A stretch of DNA of 64,000 nucleotides from an uncultured Pelagibacteraceae bacterium. Lineage in GTDB: Bacteria > Pseudomonadota > Alphaproteobacteria > Pelagibacterales > Pelagibacteraceae. Of this stretch, positions 36,432-44,901 are shown piece after piece (positions within the stretch are counted from its first letter, which is position 1; each line of letters starts with the position of its first letter). Position numbers and translations under genes: made by a program. The notes beneath the pieces are model-generated. The model was not told the origin of the DNA, did not search any database, and saw nothing but the letters and a program-made list of their open reading frames with translations. Where the stretch lies: the NCBI GenBank assembly GCA_902590465.1, contig CACIWX010000003.1, positions 1 to 64,000 of the forward strand, given 5' to 3'.

Positions 36432-36477
36432 TTGACATGCAGTTTAGAATCATTATATCATATTAAAAACAAAGGAG
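36432..36477 (+). promoter_or_regulatory. Rubrerythrin promoter with an internal Irr-box-like site
   Basis: TTGACA at 36432-36437 is a perfect -35; TATATC at 36454-36459 is a plausible -10 after 16 bases. Between them sits TTTAGAATCATTATATC (36443-36459), a third Irr-like site agreeing with the second copy's reverse complement at 14/17. A protein bound there would block polymerase. AAGGAG at 36472-36477 is the ribosome site. Confidence 0.6.
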
Positions 36478-36482
36478 ATAAC

Positions 36483-36899
36483 ATGGCACTTAAAGGTTCA
36501 AAAACAGAAGAAAATTTAAAAGCTGCTTTCGCTGGTGAAAGCCAAGCTAACCGAAGATATCTTTACTTCGCCCAAAAAGCTGACGTAGAAGGTTACAACG
36601 ATGTTGCATCAGTTTTTAGGTCAACAGCAGAAGGTGAAACTGGTCATGCTCATGGTCACTTAGAATATTTAGAGGAAGTAGGTGATCCAGCAACTGGTAA
36701 ACCAATCGGTGAAACAAAAGCAAATTTAGCTTCAGCTGTTGCGGGAGAAACGCATGAATATACAGATATGTATCCCGGTATGGCAAAGACAGCTAGAGAT
36801 GAAGGTTTTGATGAAATAGCAGACTGGTTTGAAACGCTTGCTAAAGCAGAAAAATCACATGCTGGAAAATTTCAAAAAACTTTAGAGTCAATTAAGTAA
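36483..36899 (+). CDS. Rubrerythrin-like diiron protein (no rubredoxin domain)
   Basis: ATG 36483 behind AAGGAG gives 138 residues; a TTG at 36432 lies in the -35 element and is rejected. The four-helix diiron site is complete: Glu19, Glu52-x2-His55, Glu89/Glu92 and Glu123-x2-His126. Rubrerythrins reduce peroxide; this one lacks the C-terminal rubredoxin, so electrons must come from another protein, possibly the Fe-S protein next door. Ferritin-like storage or another oxidase role is possible. Codons are more biased than in neighbours, suggesting strong expression. Confidence 0.92.
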   Translation: MALKGSKTEENLKAAFAGESQANRRYLYFAQKADVEGYNDVASVFRSTAEGETGHAHGHLEYLEEVGDPATGKPIGETKANLASAVAGETHEYTDMYPGMAKTARDEGFDEIADWFETLAKAEKSHAGKFQKTLESIK

Positions 36900-36906
36900 T
36901 CAACAA

Positions 36907-36938
36907 TTTTGCGGTGGAACTTTTGTTCCACCACAAAA
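36907..36938. terminator. Strong hairpin between rubrerythrin and the Fe-S protein
   Basis: TTTTGCGGTGGAAC (36907-36920) and GTTCCACCACAAAA (36925-36938) pair over 14 positions with one mismatch around a TTTT loop. Only short A/T runs follow, so this may be a partial terminator or a transcript-stabilising stem that lets rubrerythrin be made in excess over the downstream genes. Confidence 0.7.
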
Positions 36939-36952
36939 ATCAAAGAAATCAA

Positions 36953-38281
36953 ATGTCTAAAGAAGGAAGCACAGAAGCACCAATAAGACACCCTGTAGAT
37001 TTCAATCATCCAGATTTTTTAGATCCAAAAAAACTCGATGATGAAATGAGACGTGTGTTTGATATCTGTCATGGATGTCGAAGATGTTTTAATCTTTGTG
37101 ACTCATTTCCTAAGCTATTTGATATGATTGATGAGTCAAAAGACGAAGATGTTGAAAGTCTTAAAAGTGAACAATTTAAACCAGTTGTAGACGCTTGTAC
37201 GCTTTGTGACATGTGTTTTATGACAAAATGTCCTTATGTACCGCCACATGATTTCAATTTAGATTTTCCACATTTGATGCTTAGGTATAGAACAGCGCAA
37301 AGAAAAAATAAAGAACTACCTAGAATGCCATATCAACTCGCTCAATTAGATAGAAATGGTAAAATTGGAGTTTTTTTATCCAGCATCATTAATTGGGTAA
37401 CGAATATTAAAAACAGTTTTTTTAGAAAAATCATAGAAGCACTAACTCAAATCGATAGGAGAGTTAGGTTGCCAAAATATAATTCTGAAACATTTACAAA
37501 TTTTTTTAAAAACAATGCTAAAAAAATTGATCTTGAAAGATCAATTGATAGAAAAGTAGTTATTTATTCAACTTGTTTTGTAAATTTTAATAAAAAAAAT
37601 ACTGGTGTAGCGGCTCTTAAAGTCCTTAAAAAAAATGGTGTTGAAGTTGAACATGCATACCCAGGATGTTGTGGGATGCCATTTTTAGAGCAAGCTGATC
37701 TACCTAAAGTTGTTAAGCAAGCAAAAGAAGTTTCAAGTGAACTTTTAAAATGGATAGATAAAGGTTATGAGGTAGTTACACTTACGGCAAGCTGCGGATT
37801 AATGTTAAAGTTTGAGTGGCCTTTATTATTACCAGATAATGAGAACATAAAAAAACTGTCTAAACATGTTTTTGATATTGATGAGTATATCGTAGATATT
37901 GCAAATAAAGAGGGACTAGCTCCAGGTCTTACAGAAATAGATGGAGGTGTAACAGTACACAATGCATGCCACGCAAGAGCTCAAAATATGGGTATCAAAG
38001 CAAGAGATATGTTGAAGAATATTCCAAATGTAAAAATAGATGTAGTAGAAAGATGCGCAGGACACGGCGGCACCTTCGGCGTTATGAAAGAAACGCATGA
38101 TCTTGCAATTAAAGTTGGAAGACCAACTGCTAGACAAATTGATAATAAAAAAAATAAATATATGGCGTCCGATTGTCCTTTAGCAGGCAAACACTTAAAT
38201 CAACTCTCAAAAGATACCGAGATCAAACACGATGAGGCATTACATCCTATCGAAATAATGGCAAAGGCATATAAATTATAA
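36953..38281 (+). CDS. Heterodisulfide-reductase/GlpC-like Fe-S protein with CCG domains
   Basis: ATG 36953 gives 442 residues; an in-frame start at 36914 would run through the hairpin. Two [4Fe-4S] motifs lie near the N-terminus: Cys39, 42, 45, 49 and Cys82, 85, 88, 93. Two cysteine-rich CCG-type domains follow, the first with YPGCCGMPF, the second altered to ERCAGHGGTFG. The layout is that of electron-transfer subunits such as GlpC, GlcF and HdrD. Lying between rubrerythrin and DUF3501, it probably feeds electrons to or from the diiron protein (inference). Its real donor and acceptor are unknown. Confidence 0.85.
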   Translation: MSKEGSTEAPIRHPVDFNHPDFLDPKKLDDEMRRVFDICHGCRRCFNLCDSFPKLFDMIDESKDEDVESLKSEQFKPVVDACTLCDMCFMTKCPYVPPHDFNLDFPHLMLRYRTAQRKNKELPRMPYQLAQLDRNGKIGVFLSSIINWVTNIKNSFFRKIIEALTQIDRRVRLPKYNSETFTNFFKNNAKKIDLERSIDRKVVIYSTCFVNFNKKNTGVAALKVLKKNGVEVEHAYPGCCGMPFLEQADLPKVVKQAKEVSSELLKWIDKGYEVVTLTASCGLMLKFEWPLLLPDNENIKKLSKHVFDIDEYIVDIANKEGLAPGLTEIDGGVTVHNACHARAQNMGIKARDMLKNIPNVKIDVVERCAGHGGTFGVMKETHDLAIKVGRPTARQIDNKKNKYMASDCPLAGKHLNQLSKDTEIKHDEALHPIEIMAKAYKL

Positions 38282-38283
38282 TC

Positions 38284-38877
38284 ATGAATAAACAAGCTAG
38301 AGAAGTTACAAAATCAGATCTTATACCAGCAGATGAATATGCAAAAAACAGAAAAGCTTATAGAAAAGAAATAGTTTCTTATAAAAAAGACAGAAGAGTT
38401 TCATTAGGACCTTACGCAAATTTTTACTTTGAGTCTTATGAAACAATGAAAGCACAAATTCAAGAAATGCTTCATATCGAAAAGGGTGGAGACGAACAAT
38501 TGAAAGATGAACTGGCCGCCTACAATCCTTTAATACCAAAAGGTAAAGAACTAGTAGCTACATTGATGTTCGAAATAGATAATCCTCTGAGCAGAGCAGA
38601 GTTTTTAAATAAAGTTGGGGGAATTGAAGAGAAGATATTTTTAAAGATTGGTAATGAAAAAATTAAATCTATACCAGAACAAGATGTCGACCGAACTTCT
38701 GCTGAAGGAAAAGCTTCTTCAGTTCAATTTGTACACTTTGAATTTAATGATAGCCAGATAGAGAAATTTAAAGATCCATCAAGCGATGTGATCATTGGAA
38801 TTGATCATATTATGTACGCTCATACCTCAAAGCTTACTGATGCAAATAAAAAAGCATTAGCTTTAGACTTTGATTAA
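38284..38877 (+). CDS. DUF3501 family protein
   Basis: This 197-residue soluble protein has no signal peptide. The N-terminal half contains YRKEIVSYKKDRRVSLGPYANFYFESYETMKAQIQEMLHIEKGG, and the C-terminal half VQFVHFEFNDSQIEKFKD and IGIDHIMYAH. These match the DUF3501 family, which I know as a companion of rubrerythrin and Fe-S reductase genes in proteobacteria. It starts 2 bp after the Fe-S gene, so coexpression is near certain. Biochemical role unknown. Its last 4 bp overlap the converging SH3 gene. Confidence 0.82.
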   Translation: MNKQAREVTKSDLIPADEYAKNRKAYRKEIVSYKKDRRVSLGPYANFYFESYETMKAQIQEMLHIEKGGDEQLKDELAAYNPLIPKGKELVATLMFEIDNPLSRAEFLNKVGGIEEKIFLKIGNEKIKSIPEQDVDRTSAEGKASSVQFVHFEFNDSQIEKFKDPSSDVIIGIDHIMYAHTSKLTDANKKALALDFD

Positions 38878-39314
38878 AGCAATCCCCAAAGACTTTTTTT
38901 TTGCAACCATCCTTTATATTCTCCAGATTTAATTTTGCACCATTCATTCTTACATTTATTTATTCTCACTAACCTTCCCTTTTTGAGTATTGCTATTGGA
39001 TTTGAATAAATTGTGGAATTGCTAAATAAAACCAAATCATCGTCTATGGTAATCGCTGCTTTTTTTTTTGAGAGTTGAGAGATATGTATCCATCCAGAAT
39101 TATTTTCATGATCTCTAATTTTCCTAAAATTATCTGATTTATCCTGAATGAGTACAGGTAAAAACTTTTTTTTATAAAAAATTTTCACAGGATAATCAAA
39201 AGAAGGTCCTTGCCGTAAGTTTACTTTGTCATTTCTTAGCGTAAGAAAATATTCGTCCATAGAATGCAAATTTCCATACGGTAATAAAAGAAATAAAAAT
39301 ACAATTAAGCGCAT
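38874..39314 (-). CDS. Exported protein with two bacterial SH3 domains
   Basis: The N-terminus MRLIVFLFLLLPYGNLHS looks like a signal peptide. The remaining ~125 residues hold two SH3b domains: the first with VNLRQGPSFDYPVKIFYK and ending NNSGWIHISQL, the second around ILKKGRLVRI and ending GEYKGWLQKKSLWG. SH3b modules of this alphaproteobacterial type bind peptidoglycan or its peptides in the periplasm. No catalytic domain is attached. It overlaps the upstream ThiF-like gene by 10 bp. Confidence 0.85.
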   Translation of the reverse strand: MRLIVFLFLLLPYGNLHSMDEYFLTLRNDKVNLRQGPSFDYPVKIFYKKKFLPVLIQDKSDNFRKIRDHENNSGWIHISQLSKKKAAITIDDDLVLFSNSTIYSNPIAILKKGRLVRINKCKNEWCKIKSGEYKGWLQKKSLWGLL

Positions 39315-40051
39315 TTATTTAAACATTTTTTATTTTTGTTAATTCTTATTTTGCGTAGCGACATAGATAAAGAATTGAAAACTAAAATATTATTATTCAG
39401 ATCATCTTTTAAATTTAAAACTGTCTTTAAAACTTCATTTGCTTGTAAAGTGCCAATTATACCTGCTACTGGAGAAAAAATTCCATCTGTCTCACAATTA
39501 TTTTCCTCAAGTGGTTGTTCAGGCATAAAACATCTTAAGCAAGGTCCCTTTTTCTTAAAATTATATTTAAATAAATGACCATCAAATTTACTAATAGCAG
39601 CAGATATAAGAATCTTTTTATTTTTTTTACAATAATCATTTATTAGGTACCTCGTATTAAAGTTATCGGTTCCATCACAAATAATATCAAAATTTTTAAT
39701 AATATTTTCAATATTTTTCTTTGAGATCTTTATTTTAAAAGTTTTAATTTTTATTTTTTTATAAATTTTACTAATTTTATATTTTGCTTGTACGACTTTA
39801 AATTTTCCAATATCAGACGAGTTAAATAAAATTTGCCTATTCAAGTTACTTAATTCAACCTTGTCATGGTCTACTATTCCTATATTGCATACACCTGATG
39901 AGGCAAGATAAGTAAGGAGGGGACAACCTAAACCTCCCATTCCAATAATTAAAACTTTTGCATTATTAATTTTTTTTTGACCAGAAAATCCAATTTTTTT
40001 TAAAATAATTTGTTTTTCAAATCTTTTATAGTCTTTTACATCAGGTTTCAT
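39305..40051 (-). CDS. MoeB/ThiF/HesA-family adenylyltransferase
   Basis: The 248-residue E1-like enzyme adenylates the C-terminal glycine of a ubiquitin-like sulfur carrier (MoaD or ThiS). It has the ATP-binding Rossmann motif VLIIGMGGLGCPLLTYLASSGV, the Arg in LSNLNRQILF, CDGTDNFNTRYLIND, and zinc cysteines CLRC in the middle and a C-terminal CLNKC pair. Whether molybdopterin or thiazole synthesis is served cannot be read from the sequence alone. No moa or thi carrier gene is nearby. Confidence 0.88.
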   Translation of the reverse strand: MKPDVKDYKRFEKQIILKKIGFSGQKKINNAKVLIIGMGGLGCPLLTYLASSGVCNIGIVDHDKVELSNLNRQILFNSSDIGKFKVVQAKYKISKIYKKIKIKTFKIKISKKNIENIIKNFDIICDGTDNFNTRYLINDYCKKNKKILISAAISKFDGHLFKYNFKKKGPCLRCFMPEQPLEENNCETDGIFSPVAGIIGTLQANEVLKTVLNLKDDLNNNILVFNSLSMSLRKIRINKNKKCLNKCA

Positions 40052-40054
40052 AAA

Positions 40055-40498
40055 CTACTTCACTCCAGTAGACCCAAATCCACCCGATCCTCTCTCGGTA
40101 TTTTCAAGAGACTCTACCTCTTTAAGCTTAGCTTTTACTACTGGACATAAAACCATTTGAGCTATTCGCAGACCTTTTTCCACCATAAAACTTTTATCAC
40201 TGAGATTAATTAAAATTACTTTAAGTTCCCCTCTATAATCTGCATCAATTGTTCCAGGAGTATTTAATACACTAATTTGATTTTTAGCAGCTAAACCAGA
40301 TCTCGGTCTTATTTGAATCTCAAAATTTTTTGGTATTGCAACAGCTAAACCAGTGGGGATTATTTTAGATTTACCTGGTTTTATCTCAATATTTTTATCT
40401 ATAAATGCTGCTAAATCTAATCCTGAAGATCCATCAGTTTCGTATTTAGGTAAAGTAACTTCTTTTGATAACCTTTTAATTAATATTTCTGTCATCAA
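40055..40498 (-). CDS. dut: dUTP diphosphatase
   Basis: Dut hydrolyses dUTP to dUMP, limiting uracil in DNA and feeding thymidylate synthesis. The 147-residue trimeric dUTPase has all five motifs: SSGLDLAA, RPRSGLAAKN, NTPGTIDADYRGEL (catalytic Asp), RIAQMV and the flexible C-terminal arm RGSGGFGSTG. It overlaps coaBC by 23 bp, a frequent pairing in bacteria. Confidence 0.97.
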   Translation of the reverse strand: MMTEILIKRLSKEVTLPKYETDGSSGLDLAAFIDKNIEIKPGKSKIIPTGLAVAIPKNFEIQIRPRSGLAAKNQISVLNTPGTIDADYRGELKVILINLSDKSFMVEKGLRIAQMVLCPVVKAKLKEVESLENTERGSGGFGSTGVK

Positions 40499-41702
40499 TT
40501 AATTTGTCCAATAAAATTTGAGCAATTTTATTAGCAATAAAACTTTTTTTATTTTTTGATATTATTTTTATATTTCCTTTTTGATCTATTACAGAAACTT
40601 TGTTGAAGTCGGAATTAAAACCAATATCTTTTTTAGAAACATCATTAGCAAATATTATATCGCAATTTTTATTTTTCATTTTTAATGTAGAATTTTTAAT
40701 AACATTTTTAGTTTCTGCAGAAAAACCAGCGACTATTTTAGGCCTATTTCTATTATTTTTTGATAAAAAATCTAGAATATCATTATTTTTGATGAAATTT
40801 ATTGTCTTGAAATTCAATTTGTCTTTTTTAATTTTATTTTTACTTTTTTCAGCAGGCTTAAAATCAGCTACTGCTGCTGTGCACACAGCTAAATCTACAG
40901 GCAAAGTTTTTTTAACTTCCCTTAACATTTCATCAGCTGATATTATTTTTTTTACCTTTACACTTTTTGGGAAAGATATCTTGGAGGGCCCAGTTATTAA
41001 TGTTGTTTTTATTCCTAATTTACTAAGTGCTAATGCAATTTCATAACCTTGTTTTCCACTTGACTCATTGGAAATATATCTGATTGGATCAATGTACTCC
41101 CGTGTAGGCCCTGCAGTCACTAAGGCTTTAAGGTTTTTCCCCTTAACAATATTTTTTTTGTCAAAGTAGTTTTTTAAATATGCAAAAATTTGTCTTGGAC
41201 TTGACATTTTACCTTCACCAAACTCTCCGCACGCCATTTCACCTTTTTCAGGTCCTATAAATAAATAACCAAAGTCCTGTAAAATTTTTAGATTTGATTG
41301 AGTAGCTTTGTGCAACCACATCCTTACATTCATAGCTGGAACCAAAAGAATATCTTTATCCGCAGCTAACAAAACAGTTGTAGCTAAGTCTTCAGCTTTT
41401 CCTATTGATAGTTTACTCATGAAGTTAGCGGTAGTAGGTATTACTAGAATTATATCAGCCCATCTAGAAAGTGATATATGATCTATTTCTGCTTCTGTCT
41501 CACTATCAAACATATTCTCATATGTTGTTGAATTAGTTAAAGTTGATAGGGACAATGGAGTAACAAATTCTCTTCCACTTTTCGTAAGAATAGTTTTTAT
41601 TTGTACATCATTTTTTCTAAGCAACCTAATTAGATCTAATGATTTATAGGCGGCTATACCACCTCCAATGATTATTAAAATTTTTTTATTTTTTAAAGTC
41701 AT
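40476..41702 (-). CDS. coaBC: Bifunctional phosphopantothenoylcysteine decarboxylase/synthetase
   Basis: CoaBC catalyses two successive steps of coenzyme A synthesis. The N-terminal flavoprotein CoaC domain (about 1-185) starts ILIIGGGIAAYKSLDLIRLL and has the PAMNVRMW active-site block and the ACGEFGEGKM flap. The C-terminal CoaB domain (about 190-408) has VTAGPTREYIDPIRYISNESSGKQG and AAVADFKP. Length is typical. It is transcribed with ubiB upstream (9-bp gap). Confidence 0.97.
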   Translation of the reverse strand: MTLKNKKILIIIGGGIAAYKSLDLIRLLRKNDVQIKTILTKSGREFVTPLSLSTLTNSTTYENMFDSETEAEIDHISLSRWADIILVIPTTANFMSKLSIGKAEDLATTVLLAADKDILLVPAMNVRMWLHKATQSNLKILQDFGYLFIGPEKGEMACGEFGEGKMSSPRQIFAYLKNYFDKKNIVKGKNLKALVTAGPTREYIDPIRYISNESSGKQGYEIALALSKLGIKTTLITGPSKISFPKSVKVKKIISADEMLREVKKTLPVDLAVCTAAVADFKPAEKSKNKIKKDKLNFKTINFIKNNDILDFLSKNNRNRPKIVAGFSAETKNVIKNSTLKMKNKNCDIIFANDVSKKDIGFNSDFNKVSVIDQKGNIKIISKNKKSFIANKIAQILLDKLIDDRNIN

Positions 41703-41711
41703 TACCTTAGA

Positions 41712-43271
41712 TTAAAATACTAACAGGAAGACAATTACAATACCAAAAAAACTTATTACGACATTATTCCTAAAATTTTTTAATTTCATCTGTTCTATTT
41801 CTAAGTTTTTGTTGTTTGTACCTAGATTTAATTTACCCTCAGCTACAAGTTTTAATGCATATTCCGCCTTATCCATCAAGCCAGGAAAATCAGGTATTCG
41901 TTTTATTATTTCAGCAGATGTATTTAAAGCTGTATCAATTGTTGATTTGGGACTTTTTAAGTTTTTAAGCCAATCTTCCAAAACAGGTTTAGATACTTCC
42001 CAAATATTTGTTTCCGGGTATAATTTTCTGGCAACTCCCTCCACTACCACCATTGTTTTTTGAAGTAATAGTAATGGAGGCTGTGTAGCCATATTGAATT
42101 TTTCTGTAATCTCAAACAATTGAGCAAGCAAATTTCCACCAGAAATATCCTTTATAGATTGACCAAAAATTGGCTCACCTACTGAACGTAATGCTTGAGC
42201 AAATTCATCTTTTGATGCATTTTGGGGAACCAGTCCAGCTTGAAAGTGAACTTCAGCAACTTTAACATAATCCCGTTGTATAAACCCATATAGAATTTCA
42301 GCTAAAAATTTTCTATTGTTTTTATCAAGTCTACCCATAATTCCAAAATCAACAGGAACAATATTACCTTTTGGATCTACAAAAAGATTACCTTGATGCA
42401 TGTCGCCATGAAAAAAACCATCCCTAACAGCCTGTTTTAAAAAATGTTGAATTAAATTTTCGGCTAAATATTTTAAATTTATACCTTGTTCTTCTAATTT
42501 TTCTTGTTCTCTAATTGAAACACCATTTACTTTGTCCAAAGTAAGTATTTTTTTTGTAGTATAATTCCAATAAATCTTAGGAACATTAAACCCTTTATCT
42601 AATTTAGTATTTTCATATAATTCGTTTGCAGCTGCAGCCTCAAATCTTAAATCCATTTCGATATTGGTAATTTCTCTTAAAAGATGAACAACTTCTACCA
42701 GCTTCAATCTCTTAGCTTTTGAAATTGTATTTTCAACGATATAAGCAAATAACATTAGAGCATCTAATTCCTCATTAAATAGCTGTTCTATATCTGGCCG
42801 TAAGATTTTTATTGCCACCTGTTTTTCTTGATTTTCATTTTTAATTTTCGCAAAATGAACTTGAGCAATTGATGCTGCAGCTATTGGCTCACCTATTTCA
42901 ATAATATTTTGATATTGTTTTTCACCAATTTCTTTTTTAATGACTTTTTTTGCTTCATAAAGTTCAAAGGCAGGAACTTTGTCTTGAAGCTTTTCTAAAT
43001 CTTTTGCCATCTCCTCACCGATTATATCTGGTCGAGTAGCTAAAAATTGTCCAAGTTTTATAAATGTAGTACCCATTCCTTGAAGCGCTTCACAGAGATT
43101 TTGACCTGGATTATTATTTTGCAAACGAGTATTTTTTGAACCAATAGAAATCAAACTAAAAAATAAATTTATTGATATTGGTATTTGATGAACTTGGTTT
43201 ATCGTATCAATCGCACCCGAGGTAGACAGTTTCCTAGCGATTTGAAATAACTTAAAAACTCTTTTCAACAT
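41712..43271 (-). CDS. ubiB: UbiB, ABC1/ADCK-family protein for ubiquinone synthesis
   Basis: This is an atypical protein-kinase-like ATPase of 519 residues needed for ubiquinone synthesis. The family KxGQ motif appears in TTFIKLGQFLATRPDIIG near residue 75. AAASIAQVHFA is the Ala-rich nucleotide loop, and DGFFHGDMHQGNLFVD and PVDFGIMGRL are the catalytic and metal loops. A hydrophobic C-terminus (VVISFFGIVIVFLLVF) anchors it in the membrane. It directly follows ubiE (stop and start adjoining). Confidence 0.96.
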   Translation of the reverse strand: MLKRVFKLFQIARKLSTSGAIDTINQVHQIPISINLFFSLISIGSKNTRLQNNNPGQNLCEALQGMGTTFIKLGQFLATRPDIIGEEMAKDLEKLQDKVPAFELYEAKKVIKKEIGEKQYQNIIEIGEPIAAASIAQVHFAKIKNENQEKQVAIKILRPDIEQLFNEELDALMLFAYIVENTISKAKRLKLVEVVHLLREITNIEMDLRFEAAAANELYENTKLDKGFNVPKIYWNYTTKKILTLDKVNGVSIREQEKLEEQGINLKYLAENLIQHFLKQAVRDGFFHGDMHQGNLFVDPKGNIVPVDFGIMGRLDKNNRKFLAEILYGFIQRDYVKVAEVHFQAGLVPQNASKDEFAQALRSVGEPIFGQSIKDISGGNLLAQLFEITEKFNMATQPPLLLLQKTMVVVEGVARKLYPETNIWEVSKPVLEDWLKNLKSPKSTIDTALNTSAEIIKRIPDFPGLMDKAEYALKLVAEGKLNLGTNNKNLEIEQMKLKNFRNNVVISFFGIVIVFLLVF

Positions 43272-43976
43272 TTAAATTTTCCATCCAGAATGTATAGCCG
43301 AGATACCATTAGAAAGATTTCTATATTCCACATTGGTAAACCCATTTTTAGTTATGAGTTCTAAAAGTTGTTCTTGATTATAAAAAGAATCTATACTGCT
43401 AATTAAATACTCGTAAGGCTTTGATGATCCAACAATATATTTTCCTAAAGTAGGGATAGCTTTTGAGTAATTTTTATATAAAAAATTAAGTATTTCATTA
43501 TCTATTTTTGAAAACTCTAAACACATAAAGCGACCACCTGGTTTTAAAACTCTGTAAGCTTCCTTAAGAGTTTTGTTAATATCAGAAACATTCCTTATTC
43601 CATAGCTAATTGAATAAAAGTCGAACATATTATCTGCAACAGGTAAAATTTCAGCTTTAGATTTGATCCATTTAATATTCTTGAACTTTATTAAATTGCT
43701 TTTCCCTTTCTTAAGCATACCATCATTAGGCTCTACGCAAGTGACATTCGAAAAATTTTTATTTCTTAAAGAAAACAGTTTTGCTATATCCCCGGTACCT
43801 GATGCGACATCAATTAGTGACGAATAACGAGAAGGATTCATCCAGTCTATTAATTTATCTTTCCAAATACGATGTATTCCTAAGGACATAACATCATTCA
43901 TTAAGTCGTATTTATTGTAAACCTTCGAAAATACAGAATTGACTAATTTTGCTTTATCTTGAATAGTGTTTTTCAT
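43272..43976 (-). CDS. ubiE: Ubiquinone/menaquinone C-methyltransferase UbiE
   Basis: UbiE is the SAM-dependent C-methyltransferase of the quinone ring. The 234-residue protein has KYDLMNDVMSLGIHRIWKDKLI, SAM motif I LIDVASGTGDIAKLF, and YGIRNVSDINKTLKEAYRVLKPGGRFMCLEFSK, which distinguish it from other methyltransferases. It is first in the minus-strand run ubiE-ubiB-coaBC-dut and faces mutM across 11 bp. Confidence 0.97.
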   Translation of the reverse strand: MKNTIQDKAKLVNSVFSKVYNKYDLMNDVMSLGIHRIWKDKLIDWMNPSRYSSLIDVASGTGDIAKLFSLRNKNFSNVTCVEPNDGMLKKGKSNLIKFKNIKWIKSKAEILPVADNMFDFYSISYGIRNVSDINKTLKEAYRVLKPGGRFMCLEFSKIDNEILNFLYKNYSKAIPTLGKYIVGSSKPYEYLISSIDSFYNQEQLLELITKNGFTNVEYRNLSNGISAIHSGWKI

Positions 43977-43987
43977 ACGCTAATTAT

Positions 43988-44857
43988 ATGCCAGAATTAC
44001 CAGAAGTTGAAGTTGTTAAAAGGTCTTTAATTAATAAAACGCAAAATTTAATTGTAAAAGCAGTCAAAATAAATGATGGAAGATTAAGATACAAAATTAA
44101 TCGAAATAAAGTTAAAAAAATTATTGGGCTTAGGTTTAAAAAAATTTCTAGAAGATCCAAATATTTATTATTCTTTTTTAGTAGAAATATCGTAATGTTA
44201 GTTCATTTAGGCATGACTGGTAAATTTTTTTTTGTTAACCACAAAAGCAAAAAATATAAAACGAGTTTTTATTACGATATTAATGAGGAAAAAGACAAAA
44301 AACATGATCGTATAATCTTTGATTTATCAAATAATCAAAAATTAATTTATAATGATATAAGAAAATTTGGTTTTATAAAGTTTATAGAACAAGCCAATCT
44401 TAGTCAAAATGTCCATCTTAAACATTTAGGACCAGAACCATTAAGTGTTAAATTTAATATTAAATATTTTAAAAATTATATTTTTGGAAAAAAAAGGACT
44501 ATAAAAGACTTATTAATGGATCAAAAATTTGTATCTGGTCTTGGTAACATTTATGTTAACGAAATTCTTTTTTTTAGCGGGGTAAGACCTACAAAAAAAA
44601 TAAAAAAACTTGAAAATTTTGAGATTCACAAAATTATAAATTTTTCAAAAAAAATAATTTCTAAAGCAATTAAATTCGGAGGTTCATCTATAAAAGATTT
44701 TTCTAGTAGCAGTGGAAAAAAGGGTTCATTTCAGCAATATTTCAGTGTTTATGGAAAAAAAGGTGAAAATTGCTCTAAGGTCAAATGCATTGGCAAAATT
44801 CAAAAAATTATAATAGCTAACCGAGCATCATTTTTTTGTAGAAAATGCCAAAAATAA
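43988..44857 (+). CDS. mutM: Formamidopyrimidine-DNA glycosylase (MutM/Fpg)
   Basis: MutM excises 8-oxoguanine and cuts the abasic site. The N-terminus PELPEVEVVKRSL gives the catalytic Pro2 and Glu3. HLGMTGKF, the helix-two-turn-helix with DQKFVSGLGNIYVNEILFFSGVRP, and a C-terminal zinc finger C-x4-C-x16-C-x2-C (CSKVKC...CRKC) are complete. The 289 residues are normal. mutM-rpsT-dnaA order is typical of alphaproteobacteria. Confidence 0.97.
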   Translation: MPELPEVEVVKRSLINKTQNLIVKAVKINDGRLRYKINRNKVKKIIGLRFKKISRRSKYLLFFFSRNIVMLVHLGMTGKFFFVNHKSKKYKTSFYYDINEEKDKKHDRIIFDLSNNQKLIYNDIRKFGFIKFIEQANLSQNVHLKHLGPEPLSVKFNIKYFKNYIFGKKRTIKDLLMDQKFVSGLGNIYVNEILFFSGVRPTKKIKKLENFEIHKIINFSKKIISKAIKFGGSSIKDFSSSSGKKGSFQQYFSVYGKKGENCSKVKCIGKIQKIIIANRASFFCRKCQK

Positions 44858-44862
44858 TAAAG

Positions 44863-44893
44863 TTGACCGTATTTAAATGCACATATATATAAT
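44863..44893 (+). promoter_or_regulatory. Likely rpsT promoter
   Basis: TTGACC at 44863-44868 and TATATA/TATAAT between 44886 and 44893 give a spacing of 17-19 bases in the 44-bp gap after mutM. The transcript would begin only a few bases before the rpsT ATG at 44902, so the leader is very short. Confidence 0.5.
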
Positions 44894-44901
44894 CCTAAAA
44901 A

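Noticed and set aside
36432-36482. TTG-initiated extension of rubrerythrin
   Set aside because: The TTG is the -35 element of the promoter, and ATG 36483 follows AAGGAG at a normal distance.
40600-41046. 148-codon plus-strand frame opposite coaBC
   Set aside because: It is an antisense shadow of a well-conserved gene; hydrophobic composition arises from reversed Lys/Asp codons.
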